The notes beneath the pieces were generated by a model. It had not been told where the DNA came from. It saw only the letters and a program-made list of their open reading frames with translations, and ran no database searches. This document shows positions 43,501 through 51,260 of a stretch of 55,411 nucleotides of DNA, piece after piece. A program made the position numbers and the translations under genes. Location: the NCBI GenBank assembly GCA_030696775.1, contig JAUYRN010000025.1, positions 1 to 55,411 of the forward strand. The letters run 5' to 3'. Positions within the stretch are counted from its first letter, which is position 1, and the number at the start of each line of letters is the position of its first letter. This DNA comes from Sulfuricurvum sp. (GTDB taxonomy: Bacteria; Campylobacterota; Campylobacteria; Campylobacterales; Sulfurimonadaceae).

Positions 43501-44055
43501 TTTTCGTTCTTTATTAGCCGCTTCACATGCATGAAGAGCCGCTTTGATTTGAAGAGGATCTTGACAGGTTTCGAGAAGAAAAATATCAGCGCCTCCGTCG
43601 ATAAGTCCCAAACAGCACTCTGTATATCCCGCCAGCATCTCATCATAATGAATATGTCCTAAAGAAGGAAGTTTGGTCCCAGGCCCGATGGAGGCTAAAA
43701 CAAAACGGCGGTGATCAGGAGTGGAAAACTTGTCGCACTCATTTTTACATACCTGTGCTCCGGCGCGGGAAAGCTCATATGCGCGGTGTCCGATTTGATA
43801 TTCATCCAAAACCCAGTTGAATGCCCCGAAGGTATTCGTGGTGAGAAGATCTGCCCCTGCAGTAAGATAGGCATGAAAAATATCGCTCATGACTTCAGGA
43901 GCAGTAACATTAAGAAGTTCGTTACACCCTTCGTTACCTTCCCAAGCACTGGCAGGAATCATAGCGTCACGCTCTTGAATCTGGGTTCCCATGGCACCAT
44001 CAATGATAAGAGGGCGTTTTTGGAGTATTTCAAGAAGCTGTTGTTTGACTGACAT
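40561..44055 (-). CDS. metH: Cobalamin-dependent methionine synthase MetH
   Basis: Methylates homocysteine from methyl-tetrahydrofolate by way of methylcobalamin. The 1164-residue protein contains all four modules: the homocysteine domain (1-320, DGAMGTQIQ, zinc ligands in LGFNCGTGP and LGGCCGTTP), the pterin domain (340-600, LIGERSNSTGS), the B12 domain (about 640-870, with the cobalt-ligand motif DVHDVG) and the reactivation domain (about 900-1164). It is slightly shorter than the E. coli enzyme (1227). It stands alone, with a 94-bp gap to a divergent histidine kinase. No cobalamin or SAM riboswitch is visible there. Confidence 0.96.
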   Translation of the reverse strand: MSVKQQLLEILQKRPLIIDGAMGTQIQERDAMIPASAWEGNEGCNELLNVTAPEVMSDIFHAYLTAGADLLTTNTFGAFNWVLDEYQIGHRAYELSRAGAQVCKNECDKFSTPDHRRFVLASIGPGTKLPSLGHIHYDEMLAGYTECCLGLIDGGADIFLLETCQDPLQIKAALHACEAANKERKTNLPIMVSVTIELAGSMLIGTDAQTIATIMEPFDILSLGFNCGTGPEQYGKHVKTLSQVWGKPISVHANAGLPQNRGGYSYYPMGPDEFAQRQYDFLSFDGVSFLGGCCGTTPQHIRALVDKVSTTVPKKPSGSQPNALASLFGTAALMQEPAPLLIGERSNSTGSKAFRELLLAEDYEGTLSVAQEQVRAGAHVLDLSVGFAGRDETKDMNSVMALYSQKINLPMMPDSTQTAALEAALKLIGGKAIINSVNLEDGIEKFDTVCAMAKKFGAALVCLTIDEVGMAKTVERKLEIAERIYTLATEKHGINPEDLVFDLLTFTIGSGDEEYRDAAIQTIDAIRELRTRHPEVGAVLGLSNISFGLDKDARPYLNSVFLHHCIKAGLTSVIINVKHIIPMMKINEEDLNICEDLLFDRLPEGQAVYNFINHFDSREALDSAVEDAAYAAMNDEEKIAKLLLDGDKERMIPLVENARHTIAPERIVNEVLINAMKVVGELFGSGQMQLPFVLQSAETMKTTVDYLNPYLPKKEKETETILVLGTVKGDVHDVGKNLVDIILTNNGFKVINLGIKVDLDKFVQALKDSNASAIGMSGLLVKSTQVMKDNLEALKLAGIQVPILLGGAALTRSFIDDFCRPFYDGPIFYCKDAFDGVTSMMRIEAGNFDTDLHGNARDDEYEAPSREEIILPPFHELKMPSRDVRIPTPPFWGRRVIQAKDFNINLAFEWVNHKILFKQRWGYNSKGLTKEAYKKQLDTLVWPAYERLKKQFIDEQLFDPTILYGYWPCRSDDTSLLIFDESEGWNNENDRNNESLESVIGRASHHFDFPRQRKQPHRALSDFFHSDKHDILAITCVSAGSKLSAYEKTLYDDAKYTEYYLVHGLGVELAEALAEIAHKQIRLDLGISDGEGSKLADVQMNKYQGSRYSFGYPACPDLEQNVPLFDLLKPEEFGIELSETFQIHPEQSTSAIVVYHPNATYYNI

Positions 44056-44149
44056 GATGGGACCTTAAGGTAATATTATCGCGATTTTATCGTATCACAC
44101 CCCAAAGAGGTATAAGGATGATAATATAATTCTTCTGCTACACTTTTTT

Positions 44150-45181
44150 ATGAAAAAATTACTGCTATTACTTATTATTTTTGATAGTTGTTTGTGGTCA
44201 AAAGAATTATCTTCACGTGTTGATTATATTTCAAGTGCTCCATTTTTTATAATGGCTGCCGTGATTTTTGCAACAATTTTACTCAGTATCGCGTATAAAA
44301 ATCGTCGACTTGATGAACTGGTTCTTCGGCGTACGAAGGAGCTGGAAGCTTTTAATCAGCGTCTTCAAGATGAAATTGAAAAAGCAGTAGAAAAAAATCG
44401 TACACAAGAAAAAATCTTAATGCAGCAAGCGAAAATGGCAGAAATTGGCTCAATGGTTGAATCCATCGCCCATCAGTGGAGACAGCCTCTTAATATTTTA
44501 GGACTCTCAATGACAAAACTTAGTCTTAGTTGCAGTTTTGGTCGTATAGATAATATGGAAAAGACAATCGAAATTGTTGAGCAGCAAATACAGTACATGT
44601 CACAAACTATTGATGATTTTAGAAACTTTTTTAAACAAGACCGAATTCAAAGCAAAGTCAATATTAATCATATTATTGGTGAAGTGGAAACACTGCTTGG
44701 GCCATTGTTGGAGCGCAAAAAAATCACTGTCATTCGAGATATTGATCCTTCTATAACCGTTTTAGTCTATCCAAACGAACTCAAGCAAGTATTGATCAAT
44801 CTCGTCAATAATGCGCGTGAAGCGATTGAGCAGAGTAAAAATACAAAAAGAGAGATTCGTATATCGTGTGAACATAACAGTCATTTTTGTACGATTTCGA
44901 TTGAAGACACTGGCGGCGGTGTACCGTTATATATCATCGATAAAATATTTGATCCTTATTTTACAACCAAGTTTGAGTCACAAGGGACGGGGATTGGTCT
45001 GTATATGGCAAAGATGATTGTAGAGAAACATTTTTTAGGAAAGCTTAGTGTTCACAACACAGTAATGGGTGCGTGTTTCGAAATTCGCCTCAATCGTGCT
45101 GAAAATGAATGGAGAAAAAATGTTCCCCAGAAGCAAATTGATGCGACAGACGCAAAGAGTGAGCATCCAAAATCGACTTGA
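44150..45181 (+). CDS. Membrane histidine kinase with HQWRQPLN box
   Basis: 343 residues. A signal-like start (MKKLLLLLIIFDSCLWS) and one span (FFIMAAVIFATILLSIAY) are followed by a coiled coil (75-110). The phosphoacceptor region SIAHQWRQPLNILGLS is typical of Campylobacterota kinases. The ATPase has NLVNNAREAIEQ, DTGGGVP and GTGIGLYMAK. There is no recognisable sensor domain, so input may come through the membrane or a partner, and no response regulator gene is adjacent on this strand. The last 30 codons overlap the 3' end of the convergent kinase gene by 92 bp. Confidence 0.88.
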   Translation: MKKLLLLLIIFDSCLWSKELSSRVDYISSAPFFIMAAVIFATILLSIAYKNRRLDELVLRRTKELEAFNQRLQDEIEKAVEKNRTQEKILMQQAKMAEIGSMVESIAHQWRQPLNILGLSMTKLSLSCSFGRIDNMEKTIEIVEQQIQYMSQTIDDFRNFFKQDRIQSKVNINHIIGEVETLLGPLLERKKITVIRDIDPSITVLVYPNELKQVLINLVNNAREAIEQSKNTKREIRISCEHNSHFCTISIEDTGGGVPLYIIDKIFDPYFTTKFESQGTGIGLYMAKMIVEKHFLGKLSVHNTVMGACFEIRLNRAENEWRKNVPQKQIDATDAKSEHPKST

Positions 45182-46331
45182 TAATATAAAGCCCTAATCC
45201 AAATCCTTGCTGTGTTGACTGATTTTGTGAAAAAGGTTCCGTCAAAGATTCTAAAGTACGGCCATCAGGCCAAGGATCACCACGATTTATAAAGGTGATT
45301 GTCCCTTTTTCATGGACTATTCGGACTTTGTTATCAGGGCTGTATTTAAGTGCATTATCGATGAAATTCTTAAATACAGTGACAAAAATATCACAATCAA
45401 CTTCAATTAAGCCTCCATCACTTGTAATTTCCAATGTATCGGCCTTAATAAAGAGCAAACTGGCAGCTTTATGTATCAGTACTATGGGGTCACACTCTTT
45501 AGGCTCAGGTGCGATCATTCCTGATGTGATCTGCTCGATGCGTACCAGTTCTTGAATCAGATGCTCCATGCGCAAAAAAGCGCGTTCAAGAATAGACTTT
45601 TCTTCCCCATTTTTCAAAAATGGCAAGGAAAGTTTCCCTACGGTGATTGGGGTTTTGAGTTCATGCATAATATTACGTAAAAAGAGGCGTCGTGCTTCCA
45701 TAAGCGATTGATTTTTATGCATTGCTGCATCCAGCGCATTGGCAACTTGTGCAATTTCATCTCTTTTTAGGGTTTTGATTGGTGTATATTCTCCCTCTTT
45801 TCCGTATTTTTCGATGATATGAATAAGCTTTTTCAGAGGAAATACAGTTTTAATAATCAGCAGATAAAAAAGTAAAAAGGAAAGGAGAAGGATGATCAAT
45901 ACAGCTTCTGGCAAAAATGATTTTTCTGCAGCCTTAGGTTTGACAACAAGAAGCGGTGGTGTTGCTTTGGCAAGATAAACATAGAGATTGCGGTCATCTT
46001 TTAATATTCGTATGCGACCTTCTTTCATAGAATCTTGTATTTCTTCAGGGTAGCTTTTGGGAATAAGAGTTAAAGCATTTTCTAATGTATTGATGAGTGT
46101 CGGAGATGGTGTTGTAATTTCATAGCCGTGTTCAACTAAAAATGTTTTTCGTATCGGGGCAGGTAGAAAGACACTTTGTCGAAGTAGCAGAAGAAGCGTT
46201 TGTGCTTCACCTTGCAATCTTTGATCATTATCACGATTAAACTGATTATAAAGGGCATTAAATCCGGTCCCCATCGTGATAAAGGTAATAATAAAAAAAA
46301 GAGTTATTTTTAGGAATATACTATGACTCAT
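45090..46331 (-). CDS. Sensor histidine kinase, ArsS/OmpR-partner type
   Basis: 413 residues. Two spans (about 8-28 and 145-165) enclose a periplasmic sensor of about 115 residues. A HAMP segment follows, then HisKA with FLRNIMHELKTPITVGK and the ATPase (NFIDNALKYSPDN, GFGLGLYIIKSIL). It is the partner of the OmpR-type regulator 3 bp upstream. The pair resembles the acid-responsive ArsRS family of Helicobacter, but the stimulus here is unknown. The gene converges on, and overlaps by 92 bp, the kinase at 44150. Confidence 0.9.
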   Translation of the reverse strand: MSHSIFLKITLFFIITFITMGTGFNALYNQFNRDNDQRLQGEAQTLLLLLRQSVFLPAPIRKTFLVEHGYEITTPSPTLINTLENALTLIPKSYPEEIQDSMKEGRIRILKDDRNLYVYLAKATPPLLVVKPKAAEKSFLPEAVLIILLLSFLLFYLLIIKTVFPLKKLIHIIEKYGKEGEYTPIKTLKRDEIAQVANALDAAMHKNQSLMEARRLFLRNIMHELKTPITVGKLSLPFLKNGEEKSILERAFLRMEHLIQELVRIEQITSGMIAPEPKECDPIVLIHKAASLLFIKADTLEITSDGGLIEVDCDIFVTVFKNFIDNALKYSPDNKVRIVHEKGTITFINRGDPWPDGRTLESLTEPFSQNQSTQQGFGLGLYIIKSILDAHSLRLSHQFASGEHFFSIHFQHD

Positions 46332-46334
46332 AGA

Positions 46335-47003
46335 TTATTCCGAAAATCGGTATCCACTGCCGCGTATAGAGTGAATATGGCGAGGATTTTTTGGATCTAT
46401 TTCGATTTTTTGGCGAAGTCGTCTGATAATGACATCGATGCTTCGTGTAGAGCTCTCATCCGATATGGCTTCAGAATTATCGGAAAGAAAATCGCGACTG
46501 AGAGTTTGATTGGCATGGAGTAAAAAGAGTGAAAGAATATCATATTCGGCTCGCGTCAAAGAGAGTGAAACGTTATTGTGCAGAATGATTTGTTCTTCCT
46601 GATGTAAGACGAAGAGGGTATTCTTTTTAGCTGCTACCGGGTGGTATCGTCGTAAAACACTTTTTATCCGCGCAATAAGTTCTTTAGGTTCATAGGGCTT
46701 TGGCAGATAATCATCTGCACCAAATTGCAGTCCGATTACTTTGTCATTGATGTCACTTCGCGCGCTTGAAATGATGATAGGAATATCGGTTTTGGTGCGG
46801 ATAAGTTTACACACTTCTAACCCATCCATTTGAGGAAGTGTCAAATCCAATATAACGAGATTAAAATCATTGGTATCGAGCAAAGTAAGTCCGGCAGACG
46901 GTGTCGATGTAGCGGTTACGATAATATCGTACTTTTTGAGATAATTGACCAGAAGGGTAGTAATGTCAGGATCATCTTCGATCATCAGAGCATAGAGCAT
47001 CAA
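46335..47003 (-). CDS. OmpR/PhoB-family response regulator
   Basis: 222 residues. The receiver (1-120) has IEDDPDI, phosphoacceptor in VILDLTLPQMDG and Lys in YLPKPYEP. A winged-helix DNA-binding domain (130-222) has LTRAEYDILSLFLLH and the recognition region STRSIDVIIRRLRQKIEID, ending RGSGYRF. It is transcribed as the first gene of a two-gene operon with its kinase. The upstream gap contains a possible 26-codon gene on the same strand. Confidence 0.94.
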   Translation of the reverse strand: MMLYALMIEDDPDITTLLVNYLKKYDIIVTATSTPSAGLTLLDTNDFNLVILDLTLPQMDGLEVCKLIRTKTDIPIIISSARSDINDKVIGLQFGADDYLPKPYEPKELIARIKSVLRRYHPVAAKKNTLFVLHQEEQIILHNNVSLSLTRAEYDILSLFLLHANQTLSRDFLSDNSEAISDESSTRSIDVIIRRLRQKIEIDPKNPRHIHSIRGSGYRFSE

Positions 47004-47106
47004 AAACCTCTGTTCTTTTTACTATAGTATGCCATAGGGATGTTAATAAAGGAGAAATGAATAAAGGGATTAAGAATGAGGATTGCTCTTTATGAGCAAA
47101 GAAAAG

Positions 47107-47187
47107 TTAGCCAACCATCCAGTTTGCACGTTTAGAATGACGCAGTTTTTTGAGCATAGCTTTTTCTAATGAGCTTATTTTTTCCAT
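47107..47187 (-). CDS. Possible 26-residue basic peptide
   Basis: An ORF of 26 codons starting MEKISSLEKAMLKKLRHS and ending ANWMVG. A strong Shine-Dalgarno (AAGGAG) lies 7 bases before the ATG, and TATACT further upstream is a possible -10. The peptide has eight Lys/Arg and could be an amphipathic helix. It lies in the 272-bp gap between the OmpR-type regulator and msrA, which otherwise holds a weak TTGCTC/GAGCAA hairpin (47083-47099) just after the ORF. I know no homologue; ribosome-binding strength is the main support. Confidence 0.4.
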   Translation of the reverse strand: MEKISSLEKAMLKKLRHSKRANWMVG

Positions 47188-47275
47188 ACTAGTTTCTCCT
47201 TCTTTTATTTTTAAAAGTATATGATGGAATCATTACTGTAGAGTTACGTGAAATTTAGTAACCGAAGGAAATAGT

Positions 47276-47809
47276 GTGGCAACCTTAGAAAAAGCCTTGT
47301 TGGGCGGTGGATGTTTTTGGTGCATAGAAGCGGTTTACAATCGCGTTGATGGTGTTGAACGCGCTATTAGCGGTTATGCAGGTGGATTGCGAGCTAACCC
47401 AAGCTATGAGCAGGTGTGTACAGGAGTTAGCGGGCATGCTGAGGTCATTGAGGTAACATTTGACGCTGAAATACTAAGTTATGAAGCTATTTTAGATATT
47501 TTTTGGGCTATTCATGATCCAACCACGCTCAATGCTCAAGGGGCAGATCGTGGTACACAATATCGTTCTGTGATCTATTATTATAATGAAGAGCAAAAAG
47601 CCAAAGCAATAGCCTCTATAACTCAAGCGCAAAAAAACTTTGAGGGAAAAATCGTTACGGAACTTTCTGCTGTTCCCGAATTTTTCGAAGCAGAAGCGTA
47701 TCACCAAAATTACTATAGCGAGCACCCGACACAAGGATATTGTTACGCAGTTATTGCGCCGAAGATTGAAAAATTTGTGACGAAATTTGCTAATAAAGTT
47801 AAAAAGTAA
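47276..47809 (+). CDS. msrA: Peptide methionine sulfoxide reductase MsrA
   Basis: Reduces the S form of methionine sulfoxide in proteins. The 177-residue protein has the catalytic motif GGCFWCIEAVY near residue 12, GYAGG, the GxSGHAEVIEV block (GVSGHAEVIEVTF) and RGTQYRSVIYY. The start is GTG, with GAAGGAA about 5 bases before it and no suitable ATG. No MsrB domain is fused. It ends 52 bp before a convergent OmpA-like gene, with a shared terminator between. Confidence 0.95.
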   Translation: MATLEKALLGGGCFWCIEAVYNRVDGVERAISGYAGGLRANPSYEQVCTGVSGHAEVIEVTFDAEILSYEAILDIFWAIHDPTTLNAQGADRGTQYRSVIYYYNEEQKAKAIASITQAQKNFEGKIVTELSAVPEFFEAEAYHQNYYSEHPTQGYCYAVIAPKIEKFVTKFANKVKK

Positions 47810-47816
47810 AAAGTTT

Positions 47817-47842
47817 AATATCCCCATTAAAGTGGGAATATT
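47817..47842. terminator. Bidirectional terminator between msrA and the OmpA-like gene
   Basis: The inverted repeat AATATCCCCA / TGGGAATATT (47817-47826 with 47833-47842) has A/T-rich flanks on both sides, suiting termination of either convergent gene. Confidence 0.6.
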
Positions 47843-47861
47843 GCAAAGAAAAAAGTAAAGC

Positions 47862-48905
47862 TTAGTGACTAAGTTCTACTTCGATGCGACGGTTTTCTGT
47901 ACGACCTTGCGGGGTTTTATTCGAAGATATAGGACACATTTCACCTTTACCTGATGTTGATAAACGATTTGCTTCAACACCCTCTTTAACAAGAATATCT
48001 TTAATAATCGCAGCACGTTTTTCCGAAAGCTTTTGATTGTAAGCAGTTGAACCGGTAGCATCTGTATGCCCTATGATGCTTGCTTGATAAGCAGGACTTT
48101 CTTTCATAAATGCAGCAAATTCAGAGATTTTGTCTGTTCCTGCCTCATCTACTGAATTTGAATCCGTTGCGAAGTTTATGTGAAGTGTTGCAGTTAACGG
48201 ACAGCCATCTCCATCTACTTTAAAACCGGCAGGTGTATTTTGGCATTTGTCTTGTGGATCAAATACGCCATCTTTATCACTATCAATCGGACACGTCACA
48301 GCAGGAGCTGCAATTACTGGTGTAAGCTTTGGTTTTGGCTCTTCTTGCACGACAGGTTCTGCAACTGGAGTTACTACAGGTGCCGCAGGCTGTACTTTTT
48401 CACCAAAAGCGAAATTGAGGCCAGCCATGAGAAGTAGATTGTTATCCCAGTTAAAATTGTTAAACTTGAGCATATCAACTACTTCAAGTTTGAGAGCGAG
48501 TTGATCTAGAAGAGCGATTTTTACTCCTGCTCCTGCATCAGCAAACGCACTGTTATGGTTGTCGTACTGATGGTAGCTCATCATCTCATAACCGGCACCT
48601 CCTTTTATAAAAGGGGTGATAGTATTGCTTTTTTCAAATTCATAAACACCATTAAGAGCAGTTCTGAAAATATTAGTATCCCCTTTTCTCCCATTGTAAT
48701 CAGCATTACTATAGTAAATGGACAATTCGGGCTTTAACGCTGTACCTAAGTCATTAAATTGGATTTCTGCTCCATAAATATCATGGTCCTGAAGCTCTTG
48801 AGCGTTGTTAGAAGAGGCTTCACCTCCCATTATGCTAACTTCATAATTGTATTCACTGGCACCCAGTGCAGCAGCTAAAAAGGCAGAAAGTAGAATTTTT
48901 TTCAT
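47862..48905 (-). CDS. OmpA-like outer-membrane protein (downstream paralogue)
   Basis: 347 residues. After the signal peptide (MKKILLSAFLAAALGAS) an eight-strand-like barrel covers about 20-175, then a Pro/Val-rich linker. A thrombospondin-3-like calcium motif (DSDKDGVFDPQDKCQNTPAG) lies near 215. The C-terminal OmpA domain (235-347) has the peptidoglycan-binding segment IGHTDATGSTAYNQKLSEKRA and ends NRRIEVELSH. It should anchor the outer membrane to peptidoglycan. It is a paralogue of the next gene upstream, nearly identical in the C-terminal domain and divergent in the barrel. Confidence 0.92.
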   Translation of the reverse strand: MKKILLSAFLAAALGASEYNYEVSIMGGEASSNNAQELQDHDIYGAEIQFNDLGTALKPELSIYYSNADYNGRKGDTNIFRTALNGVYEFEKSNTITPFIKGGAGYEMMSYHQYDNHNSAFADAGAGVKIALLDQLALKLEVVDMLKFNNFNWDNNLLLMAGLNFAFGEKVQPAAPVVTPVAEPVVQEEPKPKLTPVIAAPAVTCPIDSDKDGVFDPQDKCQNTPAGFKVDGDGCPLTATLHINFATDSNSVDEAGTDKISEFAAFMKESPAYQASIIGHTDATGSTAYNQKLSEKRAAIIKDILVKEGVEANRLSTSGKGEMCPISSNKTPQGRTENRRIEVELSH

Positions 48906-48996
48906 AATATACCTCCATTTGGAATAACATAAATTTTACAGGAGAAAAATAAGTTTTTTGTGGGGTAAATGAATAAATATTGAGAAGAGGAGTAAA

Positions 48997-49014
48997 TTCC
49001 CGCCGAAGCAGGAA
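48997..49014 (-). terminator. Hairpin with UUCG tetraloop after the upstream OmpA-like gene
   Basis: On the minus strand TTCCTGC-TTCG-GCGGGAA forms a 7-bp stem (one G-T pair) closed by a stable C(UUCG)G loop, 15 bases after the stop of the 49030 gene. A pyrimidine-rich tract follows. It may terminate or attenuate transcription into the second OmpA-like gene. Confidence 0.5.
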
Positions 49015-49029
49015 AATGAAAGGTAAAAC

Positions 49030-50166
49030 TTAGTGGCTAAGTTCTACTTCGATACGGCGGTTTTCTGTGCGGCCTTGTTTCGTTTTGTTAGAAGATACAG
49101 GACATGTTTCACCTTTGCCTGATGTAGTTAAACGCGCTGCATCAACACCATCTTTAACAAGAAGGTCTTTAACAATTGCAGCACGTTTTTCTGAAAGCTT
49201 TTGATTGTACGCATTTGAAGCGGTAGAATCTGTATGACCTACGATACTTGCTTTATATGCAGGACTTTCTTTCATAAATGTAGCAAATTCAGAAATTTTA
49301 TCTGTTCCTGCTTCATCTACTGAATTTGAATTCGTTGCAAAATTTATGTGAAGAGTTGTAGTAAGTGGACAACCCTCTCCATCTACCTTGAAACCAGCTG
49401 GAGTATTAGGGCATTTGTCTTGTGGATCAAAGACACCATCTTTATCACTGTCAATAGGACAAACTTTTGCTACTGGAGCAGCAATGACTGGTTTTGGTGC
49501 TGGTTTCGCTGCAGGTTTTGGTTCTTCTGCTACGACTACAGCAACAACGGGAGCTGCAACAGCTGCTGCAACAACAGGAGCAGCTTTTTCATCAAAGCTA
49601 AATGTTAAACCTGCTAATGCAGCAACATTATGAACTTCACCATTACTGCCATCAACACCATTATTGTTCATTTTGTACATGTACAACCCTTCGAGTTTAA
49701 GGGCGATGTGTTTAGTCAACTCAGCTTTAAGACCCATTCCAGCATCAAGAACAAGTCCATCAAAATCACTTGGGTGAGTATTCGTGTACCATTCATACCC
49801 CAAACCTGCTTTTGCAAACGGAGTTACAAATGTGTTTGTATTTATTTCATAAACACCATTTAGCATCGTTGTAAGAACACCGGTATATTCTCCATTTGTG
49901 TTAACGGTTGATTGATTGACCGTATCACGTCCATAAAGTAATGAAAGTTCTGGTTTAATATCAAAAAGTGAAAGTTCATTTGCTTGCAATTCAACACCAT
50001 AAACAGCATGATTTTGAACTCCGCCCATCGCACCACCATTTGCAAGATTCGTTTCGTTTTTTGTTGTGTTCAACAGGTAACCAGCAACAGGGGTTACCTC
50101 ATAATTAAAATCGCTAGCACTAACCAAAGTAGCTGCGAGCAATGCAGAAAGAGTAATTTTGTTCAT
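49030..50166 (-). CDS. OmpA-like outer-membrane protein (upstream paralogue)
   Basis: 378 residues with the same layout as the 47862 protein: signal peptide (MNKITLSALLAATLVSAS), barrel (20-195), an Ala/Val/Pro-rich linker (about 200-245), a thrombospondin-3-like motif (DSDKDGVFDPQDKCPNTPAG) and the OmpA domain ending NRRIEVELSH. The linker is longer than in its paralogue and contains AAPV and PKP repeats. AAGGAGA precedes the start. The 140-bp upstream gap is A/T-rich and is shared with the divergent oxidoreductase gene. High expression is likely for this class but not proven. Confidence 0.92.
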   Translation of the reverse strand: MNKITLSALLAATLVSASDFNYEVTPVAGYLLNTTKNETNLANGGAMGGVQNHAVYGVELQANELSLFDIKPELSLLYGRDTVNQSTVNTNGEYTGVLTTMLNGVYEINTNTFVTPFAKAGLGYEWYTNTHPSDFDGLVLDAGMGLKAELTKHIALKLEGLYMYKMNNNGVDGSNGEVHNVAALAGLTFSFDEKAAPVVAAAVAAPVVAVVVAEEPKPAAKPAPKPVIAAPVAKVCPIDSDKDGVFDPQDKCPNTPAGFKVDGEGCPLTTTLHINFATNSNSVDEAGTDKISEFATFMKESPAYKASIVGHTDSTASNAYNQKLSEKRAAIVKDLLVKDGVDAARLTTSGKGETCPVSSNKTKQGRTENRRIEVELSH

Positions 50167-50306
50167 AGAATGTCTCCTTAAGACAAATAAGATTTATATT
50201 AATAATATTATCGTATAAATGTGATTAAATTGTGAACAAAAATTTTAATTAAATCAAGTTTTATCTCTCTTTGTGATAGAGTATAAAGAAAAATCGAGGA
50301 GCTGGG

Positions 50307-51260
50307 ATGGAGAACATATACGAGTTGGCCATTATAGGTGCAGGTCCAGCCGGGATTGCAACTGCAATCGAGAGTTATGCATTGGGAATGCGAGGGATAG
50401 TTTTACTCGAAAAAGATGAAAACCACAATGCAACCATTCGGAAATTTTATAAAGATAATAAGCGGGTAGATGTAGATTGGAAAGGGCAAAAAGTAGAGCT
50501 TGACGGCTCCATCTATTTCGTGGACGGAACGAAGGAGAGCACTCTTGATTTTTTTGATCAACTTTTAGACAATGAAGCGATGACGCTTCGTACGCATTGC
50601 GAAGTACAAAAAATACAAAAAGATAAAGATGGATTTGAAATTTCCGTTGCAGGCGGGACAATAAAAGCACGTCATGTAGTCGTGACAATAGGGCGAATGG
50701 GTAAGCCCAACAAGCCGGAGTATAAAATTCCACCCAGCATTAAAAACCAAGTTCATTTTACTCTTGATGCGTGTAGTTTTGGAGAAAAAATCATGGTAAT
50801 CGGTGGAGGTGATTCGGCGATTGAATATGCAGTGGAATTGTGCGGTAAGAATGAAGTGAGCCTTTGTTATCGACGTAATAGCTTTGAGCGTGCCAATCCA
50901 ACCAACCAAAATGACATTGCAAAAGCAATTGAAAACGGGTGTGTCCATGCACTTTTAAATACTGAAATTATGGAACTTGAGAGTGAAGGTGGATTTGTTA
51001 AAGTTGTCTTTAAAGATGGCTCATTAGCATTATTTGACCGTCTTGTGTACGCAATAGGGGGGACGACTCCCAGTGGATTTTTGCGAAGCAGCGGCATTCG
51101 TGAAGAGGACGGAAAGCCGGTTCACGATGAGAATTATGAAACGAACATTGAGGGACTTTTTGTCGCAGGAGACATCACCCAAGAATCAGGCGGCTCGATT
51201 GCATTAGGATTAAATCACGGATTCGCTATTGCAAATTATATTATTTCTCATCAGGTGTGA
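50307..51260 (+). CDS. FAD/NAD(P)-binding oxidoreductase, thioredoxin-reductase-like, lacking CxxC
   Basis: 317 residues. The FAD-binding motif IIGAGPAGIATAIES opens the protein, a second nucleotide motif is VIGGGDSAIEYAVEL near 165, and LFVAGDIT near 290 closes the FAD site. The layout is that of thioredoxin reductase, but no CxxC redox pair is present, so it is closer to YpdA-like or ferredoxin-reductase-like proteins of unknown or bacillithiol-related function. GAGGAG precedes the ATG. The last 20 bases overlap the 3' end of convergent bioB. Confidence 0.85.
   Translation: MENIYELAIIGAGPAGIATAIESYALGMRGIVLLEKDENHNATIRKFYKDNKRVDVDWKGQKVELDGSIYFVDGTKESTLDFFDQLLDNEAMTLRTHCEVQKIQKDKDGFEISVAGGTIKARHVVVTIGRMGKPNKPEYKIPPSIKNQVHFTLDACSFGEKIMVIGGGDSAIEYAVELCGKNEVSLCYRRNSFERANPTNQNDIAKAIENGCVHALLNTEIMELESEGGFVKVVFKDGSLALFDRLVYAIGGTTPSGFLRSSGIREEDGKPVHDENYETNIEGLFVAGDITQESGGSIALGLNHGFAIANYIISHQV

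Noticed and set aside
44056-44149. Cobalamin or SAM riboswitch before metH
   Set aside because: The 94-bp gap shows no conserved B12-box or SAM-box pattern and also has to hold the promoter of the divergent kinase.
47057-47095. 12-codon plus-strand ORF after AAAGGAG
   Set aside because: The Shine-Dalgarno is too close to the ATG and the peptide is very short. I saw nothing to support it.
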